Assembly (NCBI RefSeq): GCF_001939045.1
Contig: NZ_MKIM01000025.1
Coordinates: 409,740-473,739, forward strand
Direction of reading: 5' to 3'
Length of the DNA stretch: 64,000 bases
From: Rhizobium oryziradicis
Lineage (GTDB): Bacteria; Pseudomonadota; Alphaproteobacteria; Rhizobiales; Rhizobiaceae
Position numbers and translations under genes: made by a program. The notes under the pieces were generated by a model. It ran no database searches. It saw only the letters and a program-made list of their open reading frames with translations, and was not told where the DNA came from. This document shows, in pieces, positions 8,311 through 16,961 of the stretch. Position 1 is the first letter of the stretch; every line of letters starts with the position of its first letter.

Positions 8311-10035
8311 TTACTTTTTCTGCCAGCTCTTCACCAACTCATCGTAATTGACGGTGACTGGCTTTTCTTTTTCATTGGCAATCTTCAACTGCGGCGCAAG
8401 GTGGCCGTTTTTCACAGCATCAGCGTTCCAATAGTTGATGTCATGCTCCTCGGCCAGTTTCGGGCCAATATCGCCCTGCACCTTGGCGCGTTCCAGACGC
8501 TGCATGACCTTTTCCTGCTCGCCGCACAGCGAATCCATAGCCTGCTGTGGGGTTTTTGCACCCGATGCGGCATCGCCAATCGCCTGCCACCACAGCTGTG
8601 CCAGCTTTGGATAATCCGGCACGTTGGTGCCGGTTGGCGACCATTGCACGCGGGCTGGTGAGCGATAGAACTCGATCAAACCACCCAGCTTGGGCGCGCG
8701 CTCGGTGAAGCTCTTGTCCTGAATGGTCGATTCGCGCGTAAACGTCAGACCGACATGGCTCTTTTTGACGTCCACGGTTTTCGAGGTGACGAACTGCGAA
8801 TAGAGCCATGCTGCCTTGGCGCGATCCACCGGAGTGGATTTCATCAAGGTCCAGGAGCCAACGTCCTGATAACCAAGCTTCATGCCCTCTTTCCAGTAGA
8901 CACCATGTGGGCTTGGAGCCATGCGCCATTTGGGCGTGCCATCCGCATTCACAACGGGCAGGCCGTCTTTCACCATATCGGCGGTAAAGGCGGTGTACCA
9001 GAAGATCTGCTGCGCCACATTGCCCTGGCTCGGCACAGGGCCGGATTCAGAGAAGGTCATGCCTTGCGCTTCTGGCGGGGCATAGTCCTTCAGCCATTTC
9101 AGATATTTTTCAATGGAATAGACCGCAGCCGGTCCATTGGTGTCACCCCCGCGGGCAACGCAGGAGCCAACAGGACGGGAGTCCTTGTCAACCTTGATGC
9201 CCCACTCATCCACGGGCAGACCGTTTGGCAGGCCCTTGTCGCCATTGCCAGCCATGGAGAGCCAGGCATCGGTAAAGCGCCAGCCGAGTGATGGGTCTTT
9301 TTTGCCATAATCCATATGGCCAAAGACCTTTTTGCCATCGACATCGCGGCCGGTGAAGAATTCGGCGATATCCTCATAGGCCGACCAATTCACAGGAACA
9401 CCAAGTTCATAACCATATTTGGCTTTAAAATCGGCCTTGTTCTTGGCATCATTGAACCAGTCATAACGGAACCAGTAAAGGTTGGCGAATTGCTGGTCGG
9501 GCAGCTGGTAGAGCTTGCCATCCGGCGCTGTGGTGAAGGATGTGCCGATAAAGTCCTTGATATCAAGGCCGGGGTTGGTCACATCCTTGCCTTCGCCTGC
9601 CATCCAATCGGTCAGGTTGCGGGCCTGCTTGTAGCGCCAATGGGTGCCGATCAGATCCGAGTCGTTGACATAGGCGTCATAGATATTCTCTTTCGACTGC
9701 ATTTGCGTTTGCAGTTTTTCGATCACATCGCCTTCGCCAATAAGATCATGGGTGATTTTAATGCCGGTGATGGCGGTAAAAGCCGGTGCCAACACCTTGG
9801 ATTCATATTCATGGGTGGTGAGGGTTTCCGATACCACCTTGATTTCCATGCCTTTGAAAGGCTTGGCGGCATCAATGAACCATTGCATTTCCTTTTCCTG
9901 ATCGGCGCGTGTCAGCGTCGAGAGTGGCCCGATTTCCTTATCAAGAAACTGTTTGGCCTCATCCATACCGGCATGGGCTGCCCCCGCCATTGCCAGCAGC
10001 AGGACTGCCGTTGTTGTCAGAAATTGCTTTCGCAT
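8311..10035 (-). CDS. glpV: Glycerol ABC transporter, periplasmic substrate-binding protein
   Basis: This is a 574-aa solute-binding protein with a cleavable signal peptide (about 1-22, ending AGAAHA) and the type 1 extracellular sugar-binding fold. It is larger than most sugar-binding proteins, as expected for the rhizobial GlpV. The start ATG has GGGAGGACATA in front. Gene order (glpD, S, T, P, Q, U, V) matches the glycerol uptake operon described in Rhizobium leguminosarum, so glycerol is the most likely ligand. It is the last gene of the operon. Confidence 0.88.
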   Translation of the reverse strand: MRKQFLTTTAVLLLAMAGAAHAGMDEAKQFLDKEIGPLSTLTRADQEKEMQWFIDAAKPFKGMEIKVVSETLTTHEYESKVLAPAFTAITGIKITHDLIGEGDVIEKLQTQMQSKENIYDAYVNDSDLIGTHWRYKQARNLTDWMAGEGKDVTNPGLDIKDFIGTSFTTAPDGKLYQLPDQQFANLYWFRYDWFNDAKNKADFKAKYGYELGVPVNWSAYEDIAEFFTGRDVDGKKVFGHMDYGKKDPSLGWRFTDAWLSMAGNGDKGLPNGLPVDEWGIKVDKDSRPVGSCVARGGDTNGPAAVYSIEKYLKWLKDYAPPEAQGMTFSESGPVPSQGNVAQQIFWYTAFTADMVKDGLPVVNADGTPKWRMAPSPHGVYWKEGMKLGYQDVGSWTLMKSTPVDRAKAAWLYSQFVTSKTVDVKKSHVGLTFTRESTIQDKSFTERAPKLGGLIEFYRSPARVQWSPTGTNVPDYPKLAQLWWQAIGDAASGAKTPQQAMDSLCGEQEKVMQRLERAKVQGDIGPKLAEEHDINYWNADAVKNGHLAPQLKIANEKEKPVTVNYDELVKSWQKK

Positions 10036-10086
10036 TATGTCCTCCCAGAGTTTGCGATTGCATAGAAAAGATCAGCCTGTCGCTGG

Positions 10087-10374
10087 TTAAACGAACCGGA
10101 ACACTCCGATTGCATAAACGACAGACAGAGCCAGAGCCCACCACAGGCTAGGGCCTCCAAAGCCCAGCCAGGCAAGATGAATAAAGGCAGAGCCGAGCAG
10201 CGACAAAAACAGGCGGTCGCCCCGCGTCGTCTCAAACCGTAAAAGCCCCACGCGCGGATTGCCCCCCGGTGCGAAATATTCCCACACGGCCATGGCCGCC
10301 AAAAGTGCGAAAATCGTGATGAAAAACAATGCCGTTGGGCCAGTCCAGGCCATCCAGGACAGGGTCATGTGCAT
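10087..10374 (-). CDS. glpU: Small membrane protein of the glycerol transporter (DUF2160)
   Basis: The 95-aa protein has two or three hydrophobic segments (about 8-28, 50-70 and 73-92) and belongs to the DUF2160 family found with this transporter. A longer reading frame upstream is translated in an antisense-like, His/Cys-rich sequence and is not real. The ATG at 10374 has GGGAGGG upstream. Its role is unknown; co-occurrence with GlpV and the permeases suggests an accessory subunit. Confidence 0.85.
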   Translation of the reverse strand: MHMTLSWMAWTGPTALFFITIFALLAAMAVWEYFAPGGNPRVGLLRFETTRGDRLFLSLLGSAFIHLAWLGFGGPSLWWALALSVVYAIGVFRFV

Positions 10375-10385
10375 AAGCCCTCCCG

Positions 10386-11204
10386 TTACACACGGCCCAG
10401 GGCAAAGCCCTTGGCAATGTAGTTGCGAACAAAATAGATCACCAAGGCACCCGGAATGATGGTCAGCACACCGGCGGCGGCCAAAACACCCCAATCCATG
10501 CCTGAGGCCGAGACCGTGCGGGTCATGGTGGCGGCAATGGGTTTGGCATCCGTGGTGGTCAGTGTGCGGGCAATCAACAGTTCCACCCATGAGAACATGA
10601 AGCAGAAGAAGGCCGCGACCCCGATGCCGCTGGCAATCAAGGGCACAAAGATTTTCACGAAGAAGCGTGGGAATGAATAGCCGTCGATATAAGCGGTTTC
10701 ATCGATCTCTTTGGGGATGCCCGACATAAAGCCTTCAAGAATCCACACCGCAAGCGGCACATTGAACAGGCAATGGGCGATGGCAACGGCAATATGGGTG
10801 TCGATCAGGCCAAAAGCCGAATAGAGCTGAAAGAATGGCAGGGCAAACACGGCAGGCGGTGCCATGCGGTTGGTCAGCAGCCAGAAAAACAGATGCTTGT
10901 CGCCCAAAAACCGGTAACGCGAGAAGGCATAGGCTGCAGGCAGTGCCGCCAGCACCGAGATGACCGTGTTCATCACCACATAGGTGATGGAGTTGATATA
11001 GCCATTATACCAGGCCGGATCGGTGAAAATCACCGCGTAATTGGCAAGTGTCGGATTTTTAGGCCAGAGCGAAAAGGCACCGAGGATCTCGGAATTTTCC
11101 TTAAAACTCATATTGACCAGCCAATAAATCGGCAAAAGCAGAAACACGATATAGAGTGTGACAATCAGCACTGATCGAAGAGAGCGGGTCTGGTTCATGG
11201 TCAT
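10386..11204 (-). CDS. glpQ: Glycerol ABC transporter permease
   Basis: The 272-aa inner-membrane permease is of the MalG/UgpE type with about six transmembrane helices. The EAA loop is near EGFMSGIPKEIDETAYIDG, which docks to the ATPase subunits. The start overlaps the glpP stop (ATGA). It pairs with GlpP to form the channel. Confidence 0.9.
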   Translation of the reverse strand: MTMNQTRSLRSVLIVTLYIVFLLLPIYWLVNMSFKENSEILGAFSLWPKNPTLANYAVIFTDPAWYNGYINSITYVVMNTVISVLAALPAAYAFSRYRFLGDKHLFFWLLTNRMAPPAVFALPFFQLYSAFGLIDTHIAVAIAHCLFNVPLAVWILEGFMSGIPKEIDETAYIDGYSFPRFFVKIFVPLIASGIGVAAFFCFMFSWVELLIARTLTTTDAKPIAATMTRTVSASGMDWGVLAAAGVLTIIPGALVIYFVRNYIAKGFALGRV

Positions 11205-12088
11205 TCTCCCTTCGGTGCGGATGTTGCGGCGGCATCGCCAATGGTCATGACGGTGTAGAACACCCAGGACAGAGCCAGGATAATCAGGAAGTAAATCAGC
11301 GACATCGCCGCCGCAGGCCCCAGATCGAACTGGCCCACCGCCATCTTGACCAGGTCAATGGAGAGAAAGGTGGTGGAATTACCCGGCCCGCCGCCTGTGA
11401 CCACAAAAGGCTCGGTATAGATCATGAAACTGTCCATAAAGCGCAGCAGAACGGCAATCAGCAACACGCGCTTCATTTTTGGCAATTGGATGTAGCGAAA
11501 CACCGACAGGCGAGACGCGCCATCAATGCGGGCTGCCTGATAATAGGCATCGGGGATCGACACCAGACCGGCATAGCACAGCAACACCACAAGGCTGGTC
11601 CAATGCCAGACATCCATGACAATCACGGTGATCCAGGCATCGCGTGCACTTTGCACGTAGTTATAGTTGATGCCCATTGCCTCTAATGTGTGGCCCAACA
11701 GACCAATATCGCCGCGGCCAAACACCTGCCAGATCGTGCCCACCACATTCCACGGAATCAAAAGCGGCAGGGCCATCAGCACCAAACACACCGGCACACC
11801 CAGCCCGGTCTTGGGCATGTTGAGCGCAATCAAAATGCCCAGCGGCACTTCAATGGCCAAAATCACCAGCGAGAACACCAGATTGCGCCAAAGCGCATCC
11901 CAAAAGCGCTCGGAATGCAGCGTTTGGGTGAACCAATCGGTGCCAGCCCAGAAGAATTCATTGTTTCCGAACGTGTCCTGCACCGAATAATTCACCACGG
12001 TCATCAGCGGGATAACGGCTGAAAACGCCACCAGAAGCAGCACAGGCAGGACCAGAAACCAGGCTTTGTTGTTAAATGGTCTATCCAT
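11201..12088 (-). CDS. glpP: Glycerol ABC transporter permease
   Basis: The MalF/UgpA-type permease has about six membrane helices and an EAA-like loop (IPDAYYQAARIDGASRLSVF). I chose the ATG at 12088, preceded by GGGGGGCTGAGGCC and four bases after the glpT stop. An earlier ATG at 12124 would overlap glpT and add 12 unlikely residues. The product is 295 aa and works as a heterodimer with GlpQ. Confidence 0.9.
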   Translation of the reverse strand: MDRPFNNKAWFLVLPVLLLVAFSAVIPLMTVVNYSVQDTFGNNEFFWAGTDWFTQTLHSERFWDALWRNLVFSLVILAIEVPLGILIALNMPKTGLGVPVCLVLMALPLLIPWNVVGTIWQVFGRGDIGLLGHTLEAMGINYNYVQSARDAWITVIVMDVWHWTSLVVLLCYAGLVSIPDAYYQAARIDGASRLSVFRYIQLPKMKRVLLIAVLLRFMDSFMIYTEPFVVTGGGPGNSTTFLSIDLVKMAVGQFDLGPAAAMSLIYFLIILALSWVFYTVMTIGDAAATSAPKGE

Positions 12089-12092
12089 GGCC

Positions 12093-13178
12093 TCAGCCCC
12101 CCATGCCCGTTGGCGCAAAATCAACCCGCCAGGAATTTGCGTAGATGTTGATGCCCTTGGGATCGAACTGCAGTTTTGGCTCCGAAGGAATTTCCATATC
12201 CTCGTCCATCACCACAGCAATCGGCTGACCGGCAAAATTGGCCCGGACAATTTTTTGCCGACCAATATCTTCCACCTTGGTGATTTGCGTGGGCGTGCCC
12301 TCGCGGCCAAGCGTAATGAATTCCGGGCGGATGCCCAGTTCTGTTCTTGCTTCACCGGGAATAATCGGGCGTCCCGGTAGGGCCACGCGCTCACCCCCCA
12401 CAATGGCAATTGCGCCATCAATGCCCGCCGCCAAAACATTCATGCCTGGTGATCCGATAAAATAACCGACAAACGTGTGTTTTGGCGTGTCAAACAGCTC
12501 GGCGGGCGTGCCGATCTGCACGATCTCGCCGTCATACATCACCACCACCTTATCGGCGAAGGTCAGCGCTTCGGTCTGGTCATGGGTGACATAGACCATG
12601 GTGAAGCCAAATTGCCGATGCAATTGCTTGAGCTGGGTGCGCAGCTCCCATTTCATATGGGGATCAATCACCGTCAGCGGCTCGTCAAACAAGATGGCGT
12701 TCACATCCGAGCGCACCAGCCCGCGGCCGAGCGAGATTTTCTGTTTCTGGTCTGCCGTCAGGCCTTGGGCTTTTCGTCTGGCCCAGCTTTCCAGATCAAT
12801 CATTTTCAGAATATCGCGGACGCGCTTATCGATCTCCGCTTCCGGCACACGGCGGTTTCTGAGCGGAAAGGCCAGATTATCGTAAACACTCATGGTGTCG
12901 TAAACGACTGGAAACTGAAACACCTGGGCGATATTGCGCGCCTCGGTAGAGAGGTTGGTGACATCCTTGCCATCGAACAGGATGCGCCCATCGGAGGCCT
13001 GCAACAGGCCTGACATAATATTCAAAAGCGTGGTCTTGCCGCAGCCGGAAGGCCCCAGCAGCGCATAGGCACCGCCATCATCAAAGTCGTGATGCACTTC
13101 CTTCAGCGCATAAAGCGGATTGGCCTGCCCTTTGGGGCCGTAGGCGTGGCGGATATGGTCGAGCGAAATACGTGCCAT
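12093..13178 (-). CDS. glpT: Glycerol ABC transporter ATP-binding protein
   Basis: The 361-aa ABC ATPase has a C-terminal regulatory (MalK/TOBE-like) domain. Walker A is GPSGCGKTT (42-50), the Q-loop is Q88, Walker B is AILFDE (161-166) and the H-loop histidine is H199. The ABC signature is unusual: LTADQ (140-144) instead of LSGGQ. It pairs with GlpS, whose start lies upstream; the two genes are separated by two bases. The different motif states of GlpS and GlpT imply one good and one weak ATP site in the heterodimer. Confidence 0.92.
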   Translation of the reverse strand: MARISLDHIRHAYGPKGQANPLYALKEVHHDFDDGGAYALLGPSGCGKTTLLNIMSGLLQASDGRILFDGKDVTNLSTEARNIAQVFQFPVVYDTMSVYDNLAFPLRNRRVPEAEIDKRVRDILKMIDLESWARRKAQGLTADQKQKISLGRGLVRSDVNAILFDEPLTVIDPHMKWELRTQLKQLHRQFGFTMVYVTHDQTEALTFADKVVVMYDGEIVQIGTPAELFDTPKHTFVGYFIGSPGMNVLAAGIDGAIAIVGGERVALPGRPIIPGEARTELGIRPEFITLGREGTPTQITKVEDIGRQKIVRANFAGQPIAVVMDEDMEIPSEPKLQFDPKGINIYANSWRVDFAPTGMGG

Positions 13179-13180
13179 GA

Positions 13181-14266
13181 TTATGCCCCCAAACGTTCGC
13201 GAGAGTTGGCAATTGCGCGGCCTTCACGATCAAAAGCCATCAAATGGCGATGATCGAGAAAGACCTGCACATCCTTACCCGGCTCAATATCGTGAATGCC
13301 ATGGGCCAGCATCACCCAGCGCTCACCGGCATAATCGAGATGAATATAGCTTTCCGAGCCGGAGATTTCCGAAATCATCGACCGGGCAACCAACGCATCG
13401 GCATTTTCACCCTTGGGTTTGAAAGACAGGTGATGCGGATGAAAGCCAAGCGTGATGGGTGCCTGCGGCACCTGTTGCAAATGAGGAGGCACAGCAATCA
13501 CCGGCTGATCACCAATCATGAAATGCCCGCCTTGTCGCACGGCTTTCACCGTGTTCAACGGCGGATCGGCAAAGGTTCTGGCGGTCTTGAGATCGGCAGG
13601 CTTGCGGTAGACATCAATGGTCGGGCCATATTGGGTGATGCGCCCTTGTGATAACGTTGCAGTATATCCGCCCAAAAGCAGCGCTTCTGATGGCTCGGTG
13701 GTGGCGTAGACGAAAATTGCCCCAAGTTCTGCAAAGATTTTCGGCAGTTCCTCGCGCAATTCTTCCCGCAGCTTGTAATCCAGATTGGCCAGCGGCTCAT
13801 CCAGCAGCACCAGACTTGCCTGTTTTACAATGGCGCGGGCCAGCGCCGTGCGCTGTTGCTGACCGCCAGAGAGGTTCAAAGGTGTACGATCCAGATAAGG
13901 CGTCAGCTTCAAAAGATCAGCCGCTTTTTTGACCTCACGGTCAATAGTGGCATTATCGACTTTGCGCACGCGCATGGGCGAGGCAATGTTTTCATAGACC
14001 GTCAGGGCCGGATAATTGATAAATTGCTGATAGACCATGGCAACCGAGCGGTCCTGCACCCGCACGCCCGTCACATCCTTTCCATCAAACAGCAATTTGC
14101 CAGATGCGGGCTTATCCAGCCCGGCCATCAGCCGCATCAAGGATGTTTTGCCAGACAGCGTTGGTCCCAGCAGAACATTCAGCGTGCCGCGCTGTAATGT
14201 CAGGTTGGTGGGGTGGATGTGAACATCCCCCGCAACCACTTTGGACAGGTTTTGCAATTCCAGCAT
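13181..14266 (-). CDS. glpS: Glycerol ABC transporter ATP-binding protein
   Basis: The 361-aa ABC ATPase is paralogous to GlpT. The signature LSGGQ (132-136) and Walker B LVLLDE are canonical. Walker A reads GPTLSGKTS (34-42), without the middle glycine, and the H-loop histidine position is Thr190 (TTEPSEA where GlpT has THDQTEA). It lies between glpD and glpT. It should supply the working signature motif to GlpT in the transporter. Confidence 0.92.
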   Translation of the reverse strand: MLELQNLSKVVAGDVHIHPTNLTLQRGTLNVLLGPTLSGKTSLMRLMAGLDKPASGKLLFDGKDVTGVRVQDRSVAMVYQQFINYPALTVYENIASPMRVRKVDNATIDREVKKAADLLKLTPYLDRTPLNLSGGQQQRTALARAIVKQASLVLLDEPLANLDYKLREELREELPKIFAELGAIFVYATTEPSEALLLGGYTATLSQGRITQYGPTIDVYRKPADLKTARTFADPPLNTVKAVRQGGHFMIGDQPVIAVPPHLQQVPQAPITLGFHPHHLSFKPKGENADALVARSMISEISGSESYIHLDYAGERWVMLAHGIHDIEPGKDVQVFLDHRHLMAFDREGRAIANSRERLGA

Positions 14267-14347
14267 TGTACGTCAGGCCTCCCAACCCGGCGACACTTAC
14301 AGCCTCATGCATCATGTCATGATGCGCGAGACTGTATCGCTTTATGG

Positions 14348-14397
14348 TGCTGCATCATTTCACCTGAACCCGAATCAGATTCAGCAATGATGCAGCA
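14348..14397. repeat. Palindromic intergenic repeat, copy A
   Basis: TGCTGCATCATT (14348-14359) and AATGATGCAGCA (14386-14397) are exact inverted arms. The core between them (CTGAACCCGAATCAGATT) resembles the cores at 45024-45075 and 61051-61094. It lies between glpD and glpS, so it would fold in the operon transcript. Confidence 0.7.
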
Positions 14398-14471
14398 TGT
14401 CACTCTATGCGCCGTCCCCCGTGCGCCGGAAGGCAAACCTGCAAGCAGATGCCCTTCCTTCAACATACACG

Positions 14472-15983
14472 TCAGGCGGCGCGTGCTCCCTCAATATAGT
14501 CTTCCAGTCCCTTCGCCTCCTCGCGGCTCAGGAACAGGCCTTGCTTTGTGCGACGCCACAGAATGTCTTCTGCGGTTGTCGCCCATTCACGCGCAATCAG
14601 CCAGTCTACTTCCGTCTGATAGAGCGTGCCGCCAAAATGCCGCCCAAGCCCATCAAAGCTTTTCGCGCCATTCAGCAATGTATGCGCCAAAGTGCCGTAA
14701 CAGCGGATCAAACGCTTTGCGCAGCGATCATCCAAAAACGGAAAGGCTGTTTTCAATTTTGCCACTTCGGCGTCATAGCCTGTTGCCGGAAAGTCTCCAC
14801 CGGGCAAACGGCTTGTGGCAGTCCATGGCTTACCCTTGACACCAATGGCTTCGCCGATTTTTTCCAAGGCATGTTCGCCAAGGCGGCGATAGGTGGTCAA
14901 TTTGCCGCCAAACACGTTCAGCAGCGGTGCCGAACCGTCTTGCGCTTCCAGCTTCAACACGTAATCACGCGTCGCTTCCTGCGCCTTGGATGCGCCATCA
15001 TCAAACAATGGGCGCACAGCAGAATAAGACCAGACAATATCCTCTGGCTTCACAGGCTCTGCGAAATATTCGCTGGCCGCGTTGCAAAGATACGAAATCT
15101 CGCCCTCAGAAATTTTCACATCCTTCGGGTCACCCTTGTAATCCTGATCAGTGGTGCCAATCAGCGTGAAATCCGTCTCATAGGGAATGGCAAAAATGAT
15201 GCGGTTGTCTGGGTTTTGAAAGAAGTAGGCGCGCGGATCGTCAAACTTCTTTTTCACAATAATATGGCTGCCCTGCACAAGGCGCACATTATGGGCATTG
15301 TTCTTGCCAACCGCATTGGACAGCACATTGTCCACCCACGGACCCGCGGCATTGACCAGCATCCGCGCCTGATAGGTGGTGCGGCTGCGGGTTGCGCGGT
15401 CTTCAACTTCGATATTCCAGAGGCCACCATCACGGCGGGCACCAATCACACGGGTGCGGCTCAGGATTTTTGCGCCGCGATCAGCAGCATCACGGGCATT
15501 GAGCACCACAAAGCGCGCATCATCCACCCAGCCATCGGAATATTCGAAGGCGCGGGTAAACAGGGGTTTCAGCGGCTTGCCGGCCTTGTCTTTGCGCATA
15601 TCCAGCGTTTTGGTGGCAGGCAAAAGTTTGCGACCACCCAAGTGATCGTAAAGAAACAGGCCAAGGCGGATCATCCAGGCAGGGCGAATGCCGCCCTTAT
15701 GGAAGGGCAAAACAAAGCGCATCGGCCAAATGATGTGCGGAGACATGGCCCAGAGCGTTTCGCGCTCCATCAGCGCTTCGCGCACCAAACGAAATTCGTA
15801 ATGCTCCAGATAGCGCAGACCGCCGTGGATCAGCTTGGTCGCGCCGGAGGACGTGCCCGATGCGAAATCGTTCATTTCCGCAAGCGCAACCTTGTAGCCA
15901 CGCCCCACGGCGTCGCGGGCAATGCCGCAGCCATTGATGCCGCCACCGATTACGAAAATATCGAATACAGAATTGTCGGACAC
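14472..15983 (-). CDS. glpD: Aerobic glycerol-3-phosphate dehydrogenase
   Basis: GlpD oxidises glycerol-3-phosphate to dihydroxyacetone phosphate and passes electrons to quinone at the inner membrane. The 503-aa protein starts with a Rossmann FAD motif (VIGGGINGCGIARDAVGRG), followed by the family SSGATKLIHGGLRYLE stretch, and has the full expected length. The start is GTG with GAGG upstream. It is the first structural gene of the glp operon, before the transporter. A glycerol kinase is not in this window. Confidence 0.95.
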   Translation of the reverse strand: MSDNSVFDIFVIGGGINGCGIARDAVGRGYKVALAEMNDFASGTSSGATKLIHGGLRYLEHYEFRLVREALMERETLWAMSPHIIWPMRFVLPFHKGGIRPAWMIRLGLFLYDHLGGRKLLPATKTLDMRKDKAGKPLKPLFTRAFEYSDGWVDDARFVVLNARDAADRGAKILSRTRVIGARRDGGLWNIEVEDRATRSRTTYQARMLVNAAGPWVDNVLSNAVGKNNAHNVRLVQGSHIIVKKKFDDPRAYFFQNPDNRIIFAIPYETDFTLIGTTDQDYKGDPKDVKISEGEISYLCNAASEYFAEPVKPEDIVWSYSAVRPLFDDGASKAQEATRDYVLKLEAQDGSAPLLNVFGGKLTTYRRLGEHALEKIGEAIGVKGKPWTATSRLPGGDFPATGYDAEVAKLKTAFPFLDDRCAKRLIRCYGTLAHTLLNGAKSFDGLGRHFGGTLYQTEVDWLIAREWATTAEDILWRRTKQGLFLSREEAKGLEDYIEGARAA

Positions 15984-16041
15984 GCTTTCCTCTCCCTTCG
16001 CAATGCAGCAAATTATTGCAGTTGCGAACCTATATAAGAGT

Positions 16042-16074
16042 AAAACGAAATCAAAGCGAATGTCAAACGAAAGT
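16042..16074 (-). promoter_or_regulatory. Triple 11-bp direct repeat upstream of glpD (probable GlpR operator)
   Basis: On the plus strand three consecutive 11-mers occur: AAAACGAAATC, AAAGCGAATGT and CAAACGAAAGT. One helical turn separates each ACGAA-type core. The motif resembles the arms of the inverted repeat in front of glpR (16886-16919), and DeoR-family regulators commonly bind TTCGTTT-like repeats. The assignment to GlpR is inferred from position. Confidence 0.6.
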
Positions 16075-16106
16075 TCACAGGAAAGTGAAAAGCCGAGACG
16101 CGCCGC

Positions 16107-16871
16107 TCACACAAATGTTTCGATCAAGCGAACATCATGCTCACGACAGGTCTGCGAGATCGCTGCAATATGGCATTTATCGGTGATAAACGTGTGAACC
16201 TGGCTCAAATGACCAATGCGCACAGGTGCTGTGCGCTCAAATTTGGAGGAATCTGCCACCAAAATCACATGGCGGGCATTGGCGATGATGGCTTGTGCCA
16301 CTTTCACCTCGCGATAATCATAGTCCAGCAGTGCCCCATCATGGTCGATGGCAGAAACGCCAATCACCGCATAATCGACCTTGAACTGGCGAATGAAATC
16401 GACGGCCGCTTCCCCGACAATACCGCCATCTGCACCCCGCACCACGCCACCGGCAATCACCACCTCAATGGCTGGAAAAACCCGCAAGCGATTGGCAACA
16501 TTGATATTATTGGTAATGACCATCAGGTCTTTATGGTCCAGAAGTGCCTCGCCAACGGCTTCTGTGGTGGTGCCGATATTGATAAACAAGGATGCATTGT
16601 TGGGAATAAGCTCAGCCGCAGCCCGGCCAATGGCCTGCTTTTCCGGTGCGGCGATTGAGCGCCGCGCCTCGTAATGGACATTCTCGGCACCGCTTGGAAA
16701 AATCGCACCGCCATGCACACGGGTCAATTGCCGCGCCTCGCAGAGATCATTGAGATCCTTGCGAATGGTTTGCGGCGTCACCGTAAAACGCAGCGCCAGA
16801 TCCTCGACTTGCACTCGGCCCTCGGCCTTGGCAATGTCCAAAATCTCCGACTGCCGGGCCGACAGAAGCAT
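16107..16871 (-). CDS. glpR: DeoR-family transcriptional repressor of glycerol genes
   Basis: The 254-aa protein has an N-terminal DeoR winged helix-turn-helix (about 6-58: RQSEILDIAKAEG, TPQTIRKDLNDL, TRVHGG). A C-terminal sugar-phosphate-sensing domain contains NIGTTTEAVGEAL and DYAVIGVSAID. It probably represses glpD and the transporter genes, with release by glycerol-3-phosphate. It lies upstream of glpD on the same strand, with about 120 bases between them. Confidence 0.9.
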   Translation of the reverse strand: MLLSARQSEILDIAKAEGRVQVEDLALRFTVTPQTIRKDLNDLCEARQLTRVHGGAIFPSGAENVHYEARRSIAAPEKQAIGRAAAELIPNNASLFINIGTTTEAVGEALLDHKDLMVITNNINVANRLRVFPAIEVVIAGGVVRGADGGIVGEAAVDFIRQFKVDYAVIGVSAIDHDGALLDYDYREVKVAQAIIANARHVILVADSSKFERTAPVRIGHLSQVHTFITDKCHIAAISQTCREHDVRLIETFV

Positions 16872-16885
16872 GGCACCCTCCCTGT

Positions 16886-16919
16886 TTTCGTTTTTCTTTC
16901 ATCATAACGAAAAACGAAA
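16886..16919. promoter_or_regulatory. Perfect inverted repeat upstream of glpR (probable autoregulatory operator)
   Basis: TTTCGTTTTTC (16886-16896) and GAAAAACGAAA (16909-16919) are exact complements separated by 12 bases. The repeat sits 15 bases in front of the glpR start codon. It shares the TTTCGTTT core with the direct repeats before glpD. Confidence 0.65.
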
Positions 16920-16961
16920 GGGGAGCAATGGGATTGCGAGCACCCCACCCTCCAGCGTTAT

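Noticed and set aside
10375..10590. N-terminal extension of the DUF2160 gene
   Set aside because: The extension is His/Cys-rich, overlaps glpQ in another frame and lies upstream of a well-placed ribosome-binding site for ATG 10374.
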